A DNA stretch of 64,000 bases from Flavobacterium hydatis (GTDB lineage: Bacteria > Bacteroidota > Bacteroidia > Flavobacteriales > Flavobacteriaceae), in assembly GCF_000737695.1 (NCBI RefSeq), contig NZ_JPRM01000010.1, positions 62,001-126,000 of the forward strand, given 5' to 3'. Made by a program: the position numbers and the translations under genes. Below the pieces are notes generated by a model. It was not told the origin of the DNA, did no database searches, and worked only from the letters and a program-made list of their open reading frames with translations. Positions 42,350 through 51,500 of the stretch are shown piece after piece (the stretch's first letter is position 1; the number at the start of each line of letters is the position of its first letter).

Positions 42350-43174
42350 TTAATCAATCCAGACTTCTTTTTTCTTAAAATCGATAGTAAAAATATATTT
42401 ACTGAGGGATTCAAAATTAAGTACACCATCGTAAATTATATTTCTTGTAAATGGTTTTACCATAAGTTTATTTTTACCGATTAAGAATTCAGATTTAGGG
42501 TTGGTTATTTCAATCGCATTGTTTTCGGGTTTTAATCCCCAAACGATAGCACTTTCATTTGAGAGTAATAATGGTCCACTGTTACCAGAGTCAAAAAGAA
42601 ACCAGTAATAAAAATTATTTTTAGGTATTCGAACGAAAATATTTAATTCAGAACCTTCCAAGCCATTGGCAAATTGAGTTGGTAAAAGAGACTTTCCTTT
42701 AATTCTTTTTTTTGCGGAAACGCTATTTTCAATAATTAGAATATTTTTAGAAAGCTCTATAGTCAAAATAGTATTGTTAAAAGATTTAAGAGAAATAATG
42801 CCGTCAATTTTAGGAAATTCTTTTGGCAAAATACTCATAATGTCCCAAACACCAACAGTTGGGTGGAATAGAGTTGTAGTGCCAATTATAAGTGATATAC
42901 TATCACTTTTTTGTGCCTTTATTATTTCTCCATCCATTCTAAATCCTGTTAAACTTCCGTATATGCTTTTGTTTAGCATATTTGCTATTTCAGGTGAAAT
43001 AAGAGTTTCTGCTCCGCCAGTATCAAAAAGGAAATTGTATTTTTTTCCTTTTATAAACACATCTACAGTTTTCATGTTTTCGATGTACGTTTTAAGTGGT
43101 ATTGTGTCTTGTGCGAGACTAACTATAGCATTGCTTAAGAATAGCAAGCTAAATACTATTTTGGTTATTTTCAT
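42350..43174 (-). CDS. Retropepsin-like aspartic protease, secreted
   Basis: From ATG 43174 (MKITKIVFSLLFLSN) the protein has a signal peptide (to about residue 21) and 274 residues; the frame runs upstream to 43228. It carries two aspartic protease motifs: FLFDTGGAETLIS (Asp51) and FLFDSGNSGPLLLS (about 190), in keeping with a bilobal pepsin-like or double retropepsin fold. Both catalytic Asp are kept. Similar bacterial secreted proteases are common and little studied. The target is unknown. Confidence 0.75.
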   Translation of the reverse strand: MKITKIVFSLLFLSNAIVSLAQDTIPLKTYIENMKTVDVFIKGKKYNFLFDTGGAETLISPEIANMLNKSIYGSLTGFRMDGEIIKAQKSDSISLIIGTTTLFHPTVGVWDIMSILPKEFPKIDGIISLKSFNNTILTIELSKNILIIENSVSAKKRIKGKSLLPTQFANGLEGSELNIFVRIPKNNFYYWFLFDSGNSGPLLLSNESAIVWGLKPENNAIEITNPKSEFLIGKNKLMVKPFTRNIIYDGVLNFESLSKYIFTIDFKKKEVWID

Positions 43175-43223
43175 GATTTGATTTTTGCTTACTCTAAACT
43201 TGGTTTTCAGCATATCCCATTTT

Positions 43224-43258
43224 GGCAAATTTGCCTGTTTTTATCTGAGGCAAATTTG
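43224..43258. promoter_or_regulatory. Repeated GGCAAATTTG motif upstream of the aspartic protease
   Basis: GGCAAATTTGCC (43224-43235) is a perfect palindrome, and GGCAAATTTG recurs at 43249-43258, 25 bp away. They lie just before the protease gene and could be operators. Weak evidence. Confidence 0.3.
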
Positions 43259-43291
43259 GTTTAGATATTTTGTAAAAACGTCCGATTAAAA

Positions 43292-43332
43292 AAAGTCGAA
43301 CCAAATAGTATGAATAAATTTGGTTCGACTTT
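43292..43332 (-). terminator. Terminator of the AraC gene at 43365
   Basis: AAAGTCGAACCAAAT (43292-43306) and its perfect complement (43318-43332) form a 15-bp stem; on the minus strand a U run follows (complement of A run 43288-43294). Confidence 0.8.
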
Positions 43333-43364
43333 CGCTAAAATATTGTCCGACTTATGTAAGTTGT

Positions 43365-44504
43365 TTATAATAAGCTATTTCTGTATTCTGTAGGAGTTAA
43401 TGAAGTATGTTTTTTAAACGCAGTATGAAAGGAAGATTTAGAATTGAAGCCTACCTTGTATAAGATTTCCAGAACAGTCAATTCACTTTTTGAATAATTT
43501 CGTAAAATTTCCATTGCATTCTCGATACGATATTGGTTTACAAAGTCAAAAAAATGTTGATGCATGTGTAGATTAATCAGAATTGATAATTCACGTACAG
43601 GAATATTAATTTGATTTGCGAGGTCTTGTATAGTAAATGATTGATCTAGATATGGTTTTTTATCTAACATGTGTTTTTTTAAGATATCTATTTGTGATGC
43701 AATCACGGTAATATCTTGATTTTTGGAAGCTGCTGTTTTAGAATTAAAATCTTTCGCTAATTGTAATTTAGAATCGATACCTCTAAAAAGCTCAGGATGG
43801 TTTAATGCTTTTAAGACAAACCAACATGTTATCAATAAAGCTATAATACCTATAAAATCATTAATAAAAATCAAGAGGTTATGATAATCGGTATACCTTA
43901 AGAGATTTTTAAAAGCATCAAAGTAATGAGCAACTAGAAAAACAATCGTCATCTGGAATAACCATTTGTATGTTGCAGTATTAGAGTTTGCAAAATTCTC
44001 AAGATAAATTTTCCTGTATTTTTTCAAAATTAAAAAGATACCAATGATATAAAGTAAATATTGGACTTCTATTAGAAATTGAAAAAACACCATTTCGGTT
44101 GTTTCAAAATGATGTTCGAAAAAGTATTTTTTATAGGTATCATTTGCTAAATATATTCTCGGTATTAAAATTATATTTAAGATTATAAATGGGACTGCAT
44201 GTAATGTATGTTTAAACTTTAATCGGAAATCGATATAACAAAGTGATAGTACATACAAATAAAACAATGGAATGTTTAATAAACAGAGTGTCCATCTAAA
44301 AATTTCTAAGTTGGGGTAGTTGTTTGTAATTTTCTCTGCAATAAAGAATCCACTAATATCGATAGCAGTAAGGATTAGATAGCTTGCAATAAGTCGATTC
44401 GACAACTTGTTTTTAGTTTTTACTGTCAGCAAAAAAAAGACAAGAAGCAATAAAACAAAAACAGCAATTAAAGCGATGATTTTTAAATAACTAAAATTAT
44501 TCAT
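43365..44504 (-). CDS. Membrane-anchored AraC-family regulator
   Basis: A 379-residue protein with seven hydrophobic segments in the first 235 residues, then an AraC DNA-binding domain (about 270-379): IQDLANQINIPVRELSILINLHMHQHFFDFVNQYRIENAME, then LTVLEILYKVGFNSKSSFHTAFKKHTSLTPTEYRNS. Such 7-TM AraC proteins are common in Bacteroidetes and are thought to sense a small molecule at the membrane and act directly on DNA. It is monocistronic. The target is unknown. Confidence 0.85.
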   Translation of the reverse strand: MNNFSYLKIIALIAVFVLLLLVFFLLTVKTKNKLSNRLIASYLILTAIDISGFFIAEKITNNYPNLEIFRWTLCLLNIPLFYLYVLSLCYIDFRLKFKHTLHAVPFIILNIILIPRIYLANDTYKKYFFEHHFETTEMVFFQFLIEVQYLLYIIGIFLILKKYRKIYLENFANSNTATYKWLFQMTIVFLVAHYFDAFKNLLRYTDYHNLLIFINDFIGIIALLITCWFVLKALNHPELFRGIDSKLQLAKDFNSKTAASKNQDITVIASQIDILKKHMLDKKPYLDQSFTIQDLANQINIPVRELSILINLHMHQHFFDFVNQYRIENAMEILRNYSKSELTVLEILYKVGFNSKSSFHTAFKKHTSLTPTEYRNSLL

Positions 44505-44619
44505 TTAGTGTTCTTATGAATTGTTTTCTATATGTTTCAATTAAACGAAAATACAAATAAAAACTACAGATCTACTCAAATCCTAAACTTCCTAATTCAA
44601 TCCTGTCTTTCTCTTAGAT

Positions 44620-45192
44620 TTACTGAATATCAAGATTAAATTTCTCTAATAATCCCGCAAGTTCCAAACGGGAGAATTTAGCGTTTTTGACTTTGTTTTC
44701 TTCGGGATCGAATGAATAGTTTTTTGCCGTACGAAAATCGGCTTTCTCCAGAATGCTTCGTACAAATGTTGCGTTCGACAGATCACAATTTTTAAATACA
44801 GCCTGAGTTAAATCGGCTTCGGAGAAATCTACATCTTTTAGAGAACAATCAAAGAAGTTTGTTTTCTTTAATTTTCTTTGTAAAAAAGTAGAGTAATCCA
44901 AGATACAACCCTGAAAGTTCATAGAGAATAAAAAGGCATTACTATCACTAAAGTCTAATCCCATTAATTTGCATTCGGTGAATTTAATGTTTTTTAATCC
45001 TGTGTTTCGTAAGGTTGCCAAAGAGAAATTACAGTTCTTAAAGTTGCAATCTATAAAGTCATTATTGCCTAAATCGCTTTTTGAAAAGTTACAGTTTATA
45101 AAATCACAATTTAAAAATTCGAAATCAGTTAATTTCTTTTCTGAGTAATCGATGTTCTCAAATGTCTTGCCTTGATGAAGTAATGTGTCCAT
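44620..45192 (-). CDS. Pentapeptide-repeat protein
   Basis: From ATG 45192 (MDTLLHQGKTF) the protein has 190 residues; the open frame extends to 45252 but overlaps the next gene. The repeats have the A(D/N)LxX pattern: FEFLNCDFINCNFSKSDLGNNDFIDCNFKNCNFSLATL and later TNFFDCSLKDVDFSEADLTQAVFKNCDLSNATF. They fold as a right-handed quadrilateral beta-helix. Some such proteins protect DNA gyrase from quinolones (Qnr type), but many have no known role. It is not clearly Qnr by sequence. Confidence 0.85.
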   Translation of the reverse strand: MDTLLHQGKTFENIDYSEKKLTDFEFLNCDFINCNFSKSDLGNNDFIDCNFKNCNFSLATLRNTGLKNIKFTECKLMGLDFSDSNAFLFSMNFQGCILDYSTFLQRKLKKTNFFDCSLKDVDFSEADLTQAVFKNCDLSNATFVRSILEKADFRTAKNYSFDPEENKVKNAKFSRLELAGLLEKFNLDIQ

Positions 45193-45233
45193 AATAAATT
45201 GATGATGAAAGTTAATTGTTGCAAATGCGATAT

Positions 45234-45434
45234 TTATTCTAATTCGATACAATCGAAAACATTGTTGTTAAGTATCATTTCGACTATATCGGTTTTACTA
45301 TCAATTCTTAAAATATTGTCCCAATCTTCAAGGTCGAAGTTCCACTTTGCGTCTGGTAATAATTCGTTAAGGATTGTTGTTGCCGATTCTAATTTCGATT
45401 CTGTGTTTACCGAAGTTTTGAAAACGTAAATCAT
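45234..45434 (-). CDS. Small hypothetical protein, ferredoxin-like/HMA-like
   Basis: A 66-residue protein: MIYVFKTSVNTESKLESATTILNELLPDAKWNFDLEDWDNILRI. The pattern of two strands and two helices looks like the ferredoxin-like fold of HMA proteins but without the CxxC metal motif. It overlaps the upstream extension of the pentapeptide gene only. Such short proteins are common in flavobacteria; no function known. Confidence 0.55.
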   Translation of the reverse strand: MIYVFKTSVNTESKLESATTILNELLPDAKWNFDLEDWDNILRIDSKTDIVEMILNNNVFDCIELE

Positions 45435-45504
45435 TATTTGCTTTTTTTAGTTTGCAAATGTCAATAATAAAGAGACAATCCTATTAGGATTCAATAAGCA
45501 AGAG

Positions 45505-46425
45505 TTAGGATTTATCAATCATTTTTCGATATTCGATAGGAGTAATACCTTCGTGCTTTTTGAAGATACGACTAAAGTACGATTGATCATAATGACCTAC
45601 TTGTATTGCAATTTCGTTAATGGTAAGATTGGTTTGGTACAATAAGTATTTAGCTTCTAGAAGAATCGTTTCGTCTATCCATTTTGTAGGCGATTTTCCT
45701 GTAACCGATTTTACCGATTTGTTTAAATGATTTGGTGTGACATTTAAGAGTGAAGCATAATAACTCACCTGATGTTGGGTTTTTATATGCAAATATATAA
45801 GCTCTTTAAACTTAGTTGTAAGCGTTGTTGCTGCTGTGAGGGTTTTGTTGGTTTTTACAGCGTTCTTATTTATTTCGAAAAGTAAAGCAATAAGATAAGG
45901 CTGTATAATATCCAGATTAATACCGCCAGTTTCGGTATATTCTATAAGTAAACGGTTTAATAGATTCGAAATAAATCCAGCTTCTTGTTTTTGGAAAGTT
46001 ACACTAGGATTTCCCCAAACCTTCAAAAAATCAAAATCATTAAGCATTTCTCTATTGCCATATTTCCCAACTAATATATCCTGATGAAACTGACATATAA
46101 TACCTGTTATCTTTTTACTCATAAAATCTATAGCGTAAATCTGTCCAGCAGGAACTAGTATCATTTCATTGGCTTTGGTGGTATATTCTTCGAAACCAAC
46201 TTTTAGTTTATGAATTCCAGAAGTGATAAAAAGTAAAGTATGACAAATGTGTTTAGATGGAGGTACGGGATATTTTAGTTGATTTACATCTTCAATCCTC
46301 AAACAAAAAAAATGTTCTGAGTTAGATTTAAAAAGATGTTCTACCGTGTTTTCAGATTCAAGGAATTTGTCCCGAAAATCTTTTGCACCATAGGTTTTTA
46401 TATCTTCCTCTTTTTTCATCTTCAT
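45505..46425 (-). CDS. AraC-family regulator with cupin sensor domain
   Basis: A 306-residue soluble regulator. The N-terminal cupin (about 45-150) includes HTLLFITSGIHKLKVGFEEYTTKANEMILVPAGQ. The C-terminal AraC pair of helix-turn-helices (about 205-303) includes HQVSYYASLLNVTPNHLNKSVKSVTGKSPTKWIDE and LTINEIAIQVGHYDQSYFSRIFKKHEGITPIEYRK. It should bind a small ligand and switch neighbouring or distant genes. It is monocistronic. Confidence 0.88.
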   Translation of the reverse strand: MKMKKEEDIKTYGAKDFRDKFLESENTVEHLFKSNSEHFFCLRIEDVNQLKYPVPPSKHICHTLLFITSGIHKLKVGFEEYTTKANEMILVPAGQIYAIDFMSKKITGIICQFHQDILVGKYGNREMLNDFDFLKVWGNPSVTFQKQEAGFISNLLNRLLIEYTETGGINLDIIQPYLIALLFEINKNAVKTNKTLTAATTLTTKFKELIYLHIKTQHQVSYYASLLNVTPNHLNKSVKSVTGKSPTKWIDETILLEAKYLLYQTNLTINEIAIQVGHYDQSYFSRIFKKHEGITPIEYRKMIDKS

Positions 46426-46524
46426 TTTCCTGATTGGTATTCGTAGTAAAATTTACTCAGCGAAAATAGGAATTAAAAAAGGAAATTCTGTTTCCATTTC
46501 AATCATTCGAAAATGTAATATCAT

Positions 46525-47034
46525 TTAGGATTTAAGAATTGGATGGTTTTTCCTTTTAAGGATTTCTGTGTATTGATTATTCTTATTTACATACTTTTTA
46601 CGATTGTACATTTTATAATAAATATAGTAAATTATGATAATCACTATAAAAGCGACTAACATTGCAAGGTCGAATAAGCTATAGAAATTATTAATAGTTT
46701 GCCCGTTTATTGATAATACTTTTGAATTAGTATTTCCTACGTACAATTTTTTTAATGTGACAAAATCACCGATATTAATATTGTAATTGAGTCTTTCATA
46801 TGAGGTTAAGAAGGATTCATTTTTAGCAGTATTCATTTTAAATTCAAAAGCATTGAGAGTACCGCCACCATTTTTTGAGTATGTATTTAATACATTGACA
46901 GCTGTGACTTTCCCGCTTATAGTTTCGTCTTTAAAGAGATGCTTTAAATTGTTGAAAGTTGTTAGGCCAGCAACAACAAAAATGAATAACCCCAATACGT
47001 TTGCAATAAGAATAGCAATGAAATTCTTTAACAT
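46525..47034 (-). CDS. Membrane protein, DUF3592-like
   Basis: A 169-residue protein with a helix at each end (about 5-25 and 125-147). Between them is a small beta domain (TISGKVTAVNVLNTYSKNGGGTLNAFEFKM...SFLTSYERLNYNINIGDFVTLKKLYVGN) like DUF3592 proteins. It has the usual one-beta-barrel-between-two-helices layout. Unknown function. Confidence 0.6.
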   Translation of the reverse strand: MLKNFIAILIANVLGLFIFVVAGLTTFNNLKHLFKDETISGKVTAVNVLNTYSKNGGGTLNAFEFKMNTAKNESFLTSYERLNYNINIGDFVTLKKLYVGNTNSKVLSINGQTINNFYSLFDLAMLVAFIVIIIIYYIYYKMYNRKKYVNKNNQYTEILKRKNHPILKS

Positions 47035-47051
47035 GTTAGTTTTATGTATTC

Positions 47052-47612
47052 TTACTTTTCAATTTCAAGACCAAAGCTTTTAGTAGGGAAGATTACCCAA
47101 CGATCATTTACTTTCATTGCCTTATTTACTTTTATACGATATATTTTATTATCATTTAATTCGATTATGATTTTTAAGTCGTAAATAGCAGCATCAATCG
47201 TTACTTTGTTTCTTATTGTATTTACTTTTTTGGTTTCTACCAAAGTAGATTCTGTTTTTACAGATTTGATATTTTCCCAATTAAATAAAGCATGTGCCTC
47301 CGAAATAAACTGATTTATACGTTTGATATCTTCAGGTTTTCTTTGTTTTCCTTTTCGGATAATTAACTTTATTAAATCCTCATTAGATTTTAATCTCGAA
47401 GATTCTTCTGGAGTTATCGTACCATTTACAAAACCATATGAAGCATTTTCTTTGGGAGATATAAACAAAGAATACAAATCGTCTGCATCTTTATCCTTGA
47501 TGCTATTTGTAATTTCTATGGCAAATTCATCTATGTTTTTAGGCTGATTACAAGAAACTAAAGTAATAAGACCAAAAAGTAGAATGAGTTTTGCGAATTT
47601 TATATTTTTCAT
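47052..47612 (-). CDS. Hypothetical lipoprotein
   Basis: A 186-residue lipoprotein (lipobox LVSC, Cys at about 21). The mature part is helical, then two or three long strands (IDAAIYDLKIIIELNDNKIYRIKVNKAMKVNDRW) that resemble a small NTF2-like or cystatin-like fold. No known role. It precedes the membrane protein by 17 bp, on one strand. Confidence 0.55.
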   Translation of the reverse strand: MKNIKFAKLILLFGLITLVSCNQPKNIDEFAIEITNSIKDKDADDLYSLFISPKENASYGFVNGTITPEESSRLKSNEDLIKLIIRKGKQRKPEDIKRINQFISEAHALFNWENIKSVKTESTLVETKKVNTIRNKVTIDAAIYDLKIIIELNDNKIYRIKVNKAMKVNDRWVIFPTKSFGLEIEK

Positions 47613-47648
47613 TTTAAGGGATTTAATTTTTGAATGTATTTTGGTGTT

Positions 47649-48191
47649 TTATTCAACGTCAGATTTAAGAAGTGAATATAAATTCAAGTCGATAAATTTG
47701 TCGTAAAGTAATTCTCCTTGGCGAATAATGCCTTCCTTGGTAAAGTTAAGTTTTTCTGGGATTGTTTTGCTTTTAAAGTTTTCGGTTCCACATTTTATTT
47801 CGATTCGATTTAATTGCAAACCCGAAAAACCAAAGTCAATAATCGCTTTACAAGACTTAGTTATAATACCTTTTCCTTGTAGGTTTTCGGCAAGCCAATA
47901 TCCGATTTCGCCAATTTTATTCTGACCATCAATTTTATAAATACCAATTCTTCCAATAACTTTCTCGTTATCAACAATAACAAAACCATATTCGTTTCCG
48001 TCTCTGTTTCTTTGCATTGTGCCTTTTACAAAATTCTCTGCAAAGTCTACAGTTTGCATTCTGTCTACAAAAGGTAACCATTCTCTTAAATGAGTTCTGT
48101 TTGCATCAACAAGGTCAAAGATTGGTTGCGCGTGATTCTCATGAATTAACTCAAGTTTTAGGTTTTGGTCTATGTTTATGGTCATGATCAA
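47649..48191 (-). CDS. GNAT-family acetyltransferase (RimJ/RimL type)
   Basis: A 180-residue protein of the ribosomal-protein-alanine-acetyltransferase-like group: LELIHENHAQPIFDLVDANRTHLREWLPFVDRM at the N-terminus, EYGFVIVDNEKVIGRIGIYKI, then IGYWLAENLQGKGIITKSCKAIIDFGF with the acetyl-CoA loop, and NRIEIKCGTENFKSKTIPEKLNFTKEG. The start at ATG 48191 overlaps the stop of the small membrane gene upstream (ATGA), showing translational coupling. Substrate not known. Confidence 0.88.
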   Translation of the reverse strand: MIMTINIDQNLKLELIHENHAQPIFDLVDANRTHLREWLPFVDRMQTVDFAENFVKGTMQRNRDGNEYGFVIVDNEKVIGRIGIYKIDGQNKIGEIGYWLAENLQGKGIITKSCKAIIDFGFSGLQLNRIEIKCGTENFKSKTIPEKLNFTKEGIIRQGELLYDKFIDLNLYSLLKSDVE

Positions 48192-48391
48192 TGGGATGAA
48201 GTATTATTTTTTATTTGTATCATAAATATTCCTAAAATTATTGAAGGAACCCAACATATAAAAGATATTTCACCAATAAGTTTTATTAATGGATTTAGTG
48301 TTCCCATATAACTAAACAACGCTCCAGTTATAAGAAACATTATTATACCATTTATGATAAAACCAATTCCTATTTTTTTGTAAATACTCAT
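48188..48391 (-). CDS. Small two-helix membrane protein
   Basis: A 67-residue protein with two hydrophobic segments (about 8-28 and 38-58). It precedes and overlaps the GNAT gene by 4 bp, so the two are probably translated together. No family recognised. Confidence 0.5.
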   Translation of the reverse strand: MSIYKKIGIGFIINGIIMFLITGALFSYMGTLNPLIKLIGEISFICWVPSIILGIFMIQIKNNTSSH

Positions 48392-48421
48392 GAGTTGAAT
48401 TTTTTTGTTGTTTATAGGATG

Positions 48422-48799
48422 TTAGCTTATATCTGTTAGTTTAGAAATTTTATCACCTGAAAATTCAAAGATTGATTTTCCTTTTAAATTTAGTTCTTGC
48501 CCTTTTTTGAGTCCATTAGGGAAGTCTATTCCTAAAACAGCAAAGTAGTTAATCTCTATTTCGGTTTCGTTTTCAAAATGTTTAAACGATGTTATGCTTT
48601 GTGTTCTGCTTGAGAAATAAGCTTTAGCCTGTTCCGCTTGTTGCTTAAAAGAGGTTAATCCCGTTAAAGACATATTTGTTTCGCCACCTTGAATATTCTC
48701 AAAGATTATGGCTTCTTCAAAATCTGAAACCATTTTGTCAATATCAAATTGGTTATAACCGTCAATGTAATTCTGAATTGCTTTTTCTCTTTTGATCAT
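48422..48799 (-). CDS. NTF2/SnoaL-like protein
   Basis: A 125-residue single-domain protein with the start of NTF2-like proteins: IKREKAIQNYIDGYNQFDIDKMVSDFEEAIIFENIQ, then a helix and beta sheet with EINYFAVLGIDFPNGLKKGQELNLKGKSIFEFSGDKISKLTD. The fold makes a cone-shaped pocket; many members are isomerases or have unknown function. Monocistronic or first of the small-gene row. Confidence 0.75.
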   Translation of the reverse strand: MIKREKAIQNYIDGYNQFDIDKMVSDFEEAIIFENIQGGETNMSLTGLTSFKQQAEQAKAYFSSRTQSITSFKHFENETEIEINYFAVLGIDFPNGLKKGQELNLKGKSIFEFSGDKISKLTDIS

Positions 48800-48889
48800 G
48801 ATAATAGTCTTATATACGAGGAATCTATTTCTTTAGCTAATATATAAAATATTTATCAAGAATTTCTTCAAAGATTTCTATTTGAGGCA

Positions 48890-49000
48890 GGATTACACGA
48901 GCGATAGCGAGCTAGAGAATGTAAATATTGCCAACGGTTTTAACCGTTGGAGCGTAATGCATTATCACAATCCGTATCCCACGGTTGAAACCGTGGGCTA
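48890..49000. repeat. REP-like palindrome pair in the gap 48800-49152
   Basis: Two related hairpins: arms CCAACGGTT/AACCGTTGG at 48931-48950 and CCCACGGTT/AACCGTGGG at 48978-48997, in similar contexts. These match the widespread flavobacterial palindromic units that REP-associated transposases mobilise. A 60-codon reading frame across them (48882-49064, plus) is not a gene. Nothing else is seen in this 353-bp gap. Confidence 0.65.
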
Positions 49001-49152
49001 TGCAAAATACGATAGAATCGTAGCACCTCTGCGGCTTAAAACCTTTGTACCTTTGCTTCTCTGAACCTTAGTGCCTTAAGCAAAAAAACTCAGCCCCACC
49101 ATTCCGAAGAATGACAAGACTGAGAAATATGACACGTTAAAATGTCTTTATA

Positions 49153-51312
49153 TTATTTTGCTCCTGGAGGAGAATTTTCTCTTATGTATTTCATGAAGGT
49201 ATCTGCAAGATGTTTGCTTGTTCCTTCGCCTTCATATATTCCATGCGAGCGATTTGGATAAATCATCAAGTCGAACATTTTATCATATTTAACCAATTCG
49301 TTAATTAAAACTTCGGCGTTTTTATAATGTACGTTATCATCGCCAGTTCCATGTATGTATAATAAATTTCCTTGTAGGTTTTTGGCATGAGTTACAGGTG
49401 ATGCTTTAATATAAGTTGCTTCGTTTTCGCTTGGCAATCCCATGTATCTTTCTGTATAAATATTGTCATAAAAATGCTGATCGGTTACAGCAGCAACGGC
49501 AATTCCTGTTTTGTAAATCTCAGGATATTGAAACATTAAATTTAATGTTACTGCTCCACCGCCGCTCCATCCGTGAATAGCAACTCTATCATTATCGATA
49601 AATTTCCATTTTAGAACTTCTTTGGCAGCCATCGCTTGATCGCGAGTATTTACGATTCCGATGTTTTTATAAATCGATTTTCTCCATTTTGTACCTTTTA
49701 GTACAGGAGTTCCTCGGTTATCCATTGCGATTCCTATATATCCTTCTGGAATTAAATAGGCGATATATGGGTAAAAATCTGGTTCATCATTTGCTACAGA
49801 AGCCATTGGTTCTCCGTAAACATAAAAGAATACAGGGTATTTTTTATTAGGATCAAAATTTAATGGTTTAGCCATTATCCCGTCCATTTCGATACCATCA
49901 ACCGTAGTAACTTTAAATTTCTCTAAAGAATAATTACGGTCTGGAGCCGAAAAAGAATCTGGGGTTAGTGGGAATATTTTTTTATGACTTGGTAAAGCGA
50001 CTAAGCGTGTGTTGAAATCACGATTAATACTTGAATTGGTATGTTTTGCATATTTACCATCTGTAGAAAAACGATATCTATTTGTTCCTTCAAATTCTTT
50101 TGGAGTAATGCGTTTTGTTTTCTTGGTATTTAAATTAGTTTCATACAAATAACGCTGAGTAGCATCTGTAGGGCTTGCAATATAATAGATAGATTGTGTT
50201 TCCTGATTGTAAGCTTTGTAATAAGCATCAAAATTTTCGGTAGTAATTAATTCTTTCTTTTTACCATCGGCACTAATTTTATAAACATGCATCCAACCAT
50301 CGGCATCTGAGCTCCATAAAAAAGCTTTTCCGTTATCTACAAACTGACAAGGAAAAACATCGTATTCTCCCGATGAGATGTCAAAAACATCAATCCATGA
50401 TTCTGATTTTTCTTGGTAGATTAAATTTGCTGCTCCAGATTTTGCATCACAAGTATAAATAGAAGCTTGGTTTTGTAATCTGTTTAATTGTACAACCATT
50501 ACATTTTGGTTGTTGGTCCATTCCATTCTAACCAAATAGTTATTGTCTGGCTCGCCCGGAATATTTAACCAATTTGTTTTTAATGAAGTCATATCGATTA
50601 CTCCAATTTTTACAGATGATGGTTTTTCGCCTGCTTTAGGATATTCTACCGGAACTGTAAAAGGATATAGTGCATCGGTATTGTTTATCATTAAATGGAA
50701 TTTTGTTTTTGATGCATCTACGCGCCAAAACGAAATACTTTTTCCATCAGGACTCCATCTAAAACCATCTCGAGCTGCAAGTTCTTCTTCATAAACCCAG
50801 TCAAAAGTTCCGTTTATAATTTTATCCGTTCCATCGGTTGTTAAAGGAGTTATTTTTCCTGTAGTAAGGCTTTCCAGATAAATGTTGTGTTGCGAAACAT
50901 AGGCTACGTTCTCATTATCATTAGAAAATTTAGCAAACATTAATGATGATTTTTCTAAGCTTGTACCAAGTTGTTTTCCTTTTCCAGTTGCAAGATCAAA
51001 AAACCAATAATCACCTTTAGTATTCGCTCTCCAAACTTTCTTAGAATTAGTGTAAACCAATACTTTTGTTTTGTTTTGGTTCCAAACCAATTGTTCTATT
51101 TCGCCTGTAAAACCAGATTTTTGTAACTGCTCCTGAGTTAAAATAGTCTTGTTTTGGTTTAATTTATCAACATCGTAAACAACTACGTTTCCTTGCGAGT
51201 TTACCCAAAAAGAATGGGAGTTTGGTAGCCAATTTAACTGATTAATATCAATACTTTCCTGAGCGAAGATACTCGAGGAGATTAATAATAATAGTAGAAA
51301 ATACTTTTTCAT
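49153..51312 (-). CDS. Dipeptidyl-peptidase IV-type S9 peptidase, secreted
   Basis: A 719-residue protein with signal peptide (MKKYFLLLLLISSSIFAQ). The DPP-IV beta-propeller (about 30-480) holds the N-terminus-binding Glu pair in DWVYEEELAARDGFRWSPDG. The catalytic domain has GWSGGGAVTLNLMFQYP (Ser nucleophile; most relatives have GWSYGG), HGTGDDNVHYKNAE for the acid and NRSHGIYEG for the His. It removes N-terminal X-Pro dipeptides in the periplasm. It stands alone, with the M43 protease gene 188 bp upstream. Confidence 0.92.
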   Translation of the reverse strand: MKKYFLLLLLISSSIFAQESIDINQLNWLPNSHSFWVNSQGNVVVYDVDKLNQNKTILTQEQLQKSGFTGEIEQLVWNQNKTKVLVYTNSKKVWRANTKGDYWFFDLATGKGKQLGTSLEKSSLMFAKFSNDNENVAYVSQHNIYLESLTTGKITPLTTDGTDKIINGTFDWVYEEELAARDGFRWSPDGKSISFWRVDASKTKFHLMINNTDALYPFTVPVEYPKAGEKPSSVKIGVIDMTSLKTNWLNIPGEPDNNYLVRMEWTNNQNVMVVQLNRLQNQASIYTCDAKSGAANLIYQEKSESWIDVFDISSGEYDVFPCQFVDNGKAFLWSSDADGWMHVYKISADGKKKELITTENFDAYYKAYNQETQSIYYIASPTDATQRYLYETNLNTKKTKRITPKEFEGTNRYRFSTDGKYAKHTNSSINRDFNTRLVALPSHKKIFPLTPDSFSAPDRNYSLEKFKVTTVDGIEMDGIMAKPLNFDPNKKYPVFFYVYGEPMASVANDEPDFYPYIAYLIPEGYIGIAMDNRGTPVLKGTKWRKSIYKNIGIVNTRDQAMAAKEVLKWKFIDNDRVAIHGWSGGGAVTLNLMFQYPEIYKTGIAVAAVTDQHFYDNIYTERYMGLPSENEATYIKASPVTHAKNLQGNLLYIHGTGDDNVHYKNAEVLINELVKYDKMFDLMIYPNRSHGIYEGEGTSKHLADTFMKYIRENSPPGAK

Positions 51313-51500
51313 TATACTTATGTAATTATAGATTAATAATAGCGCTATGGTTAATAGCGCTATAAAATTAATGATTAATGCGAATCAAGAGTTGAATTTG
51401 TGAATTTTAGTTTTGATGTAAATCTAATAGGTTTTTAAAACCTGTTAAATTTAATCTTAGGATGTAGTTGTGTTGTTTTGCCCCTCGATTCGCATTTTTG

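Noticed and set aside
48882..49064. A 60-codon plus-strand gene
   Set aside because: It is built across two REP-like palindromes and has no protein features.
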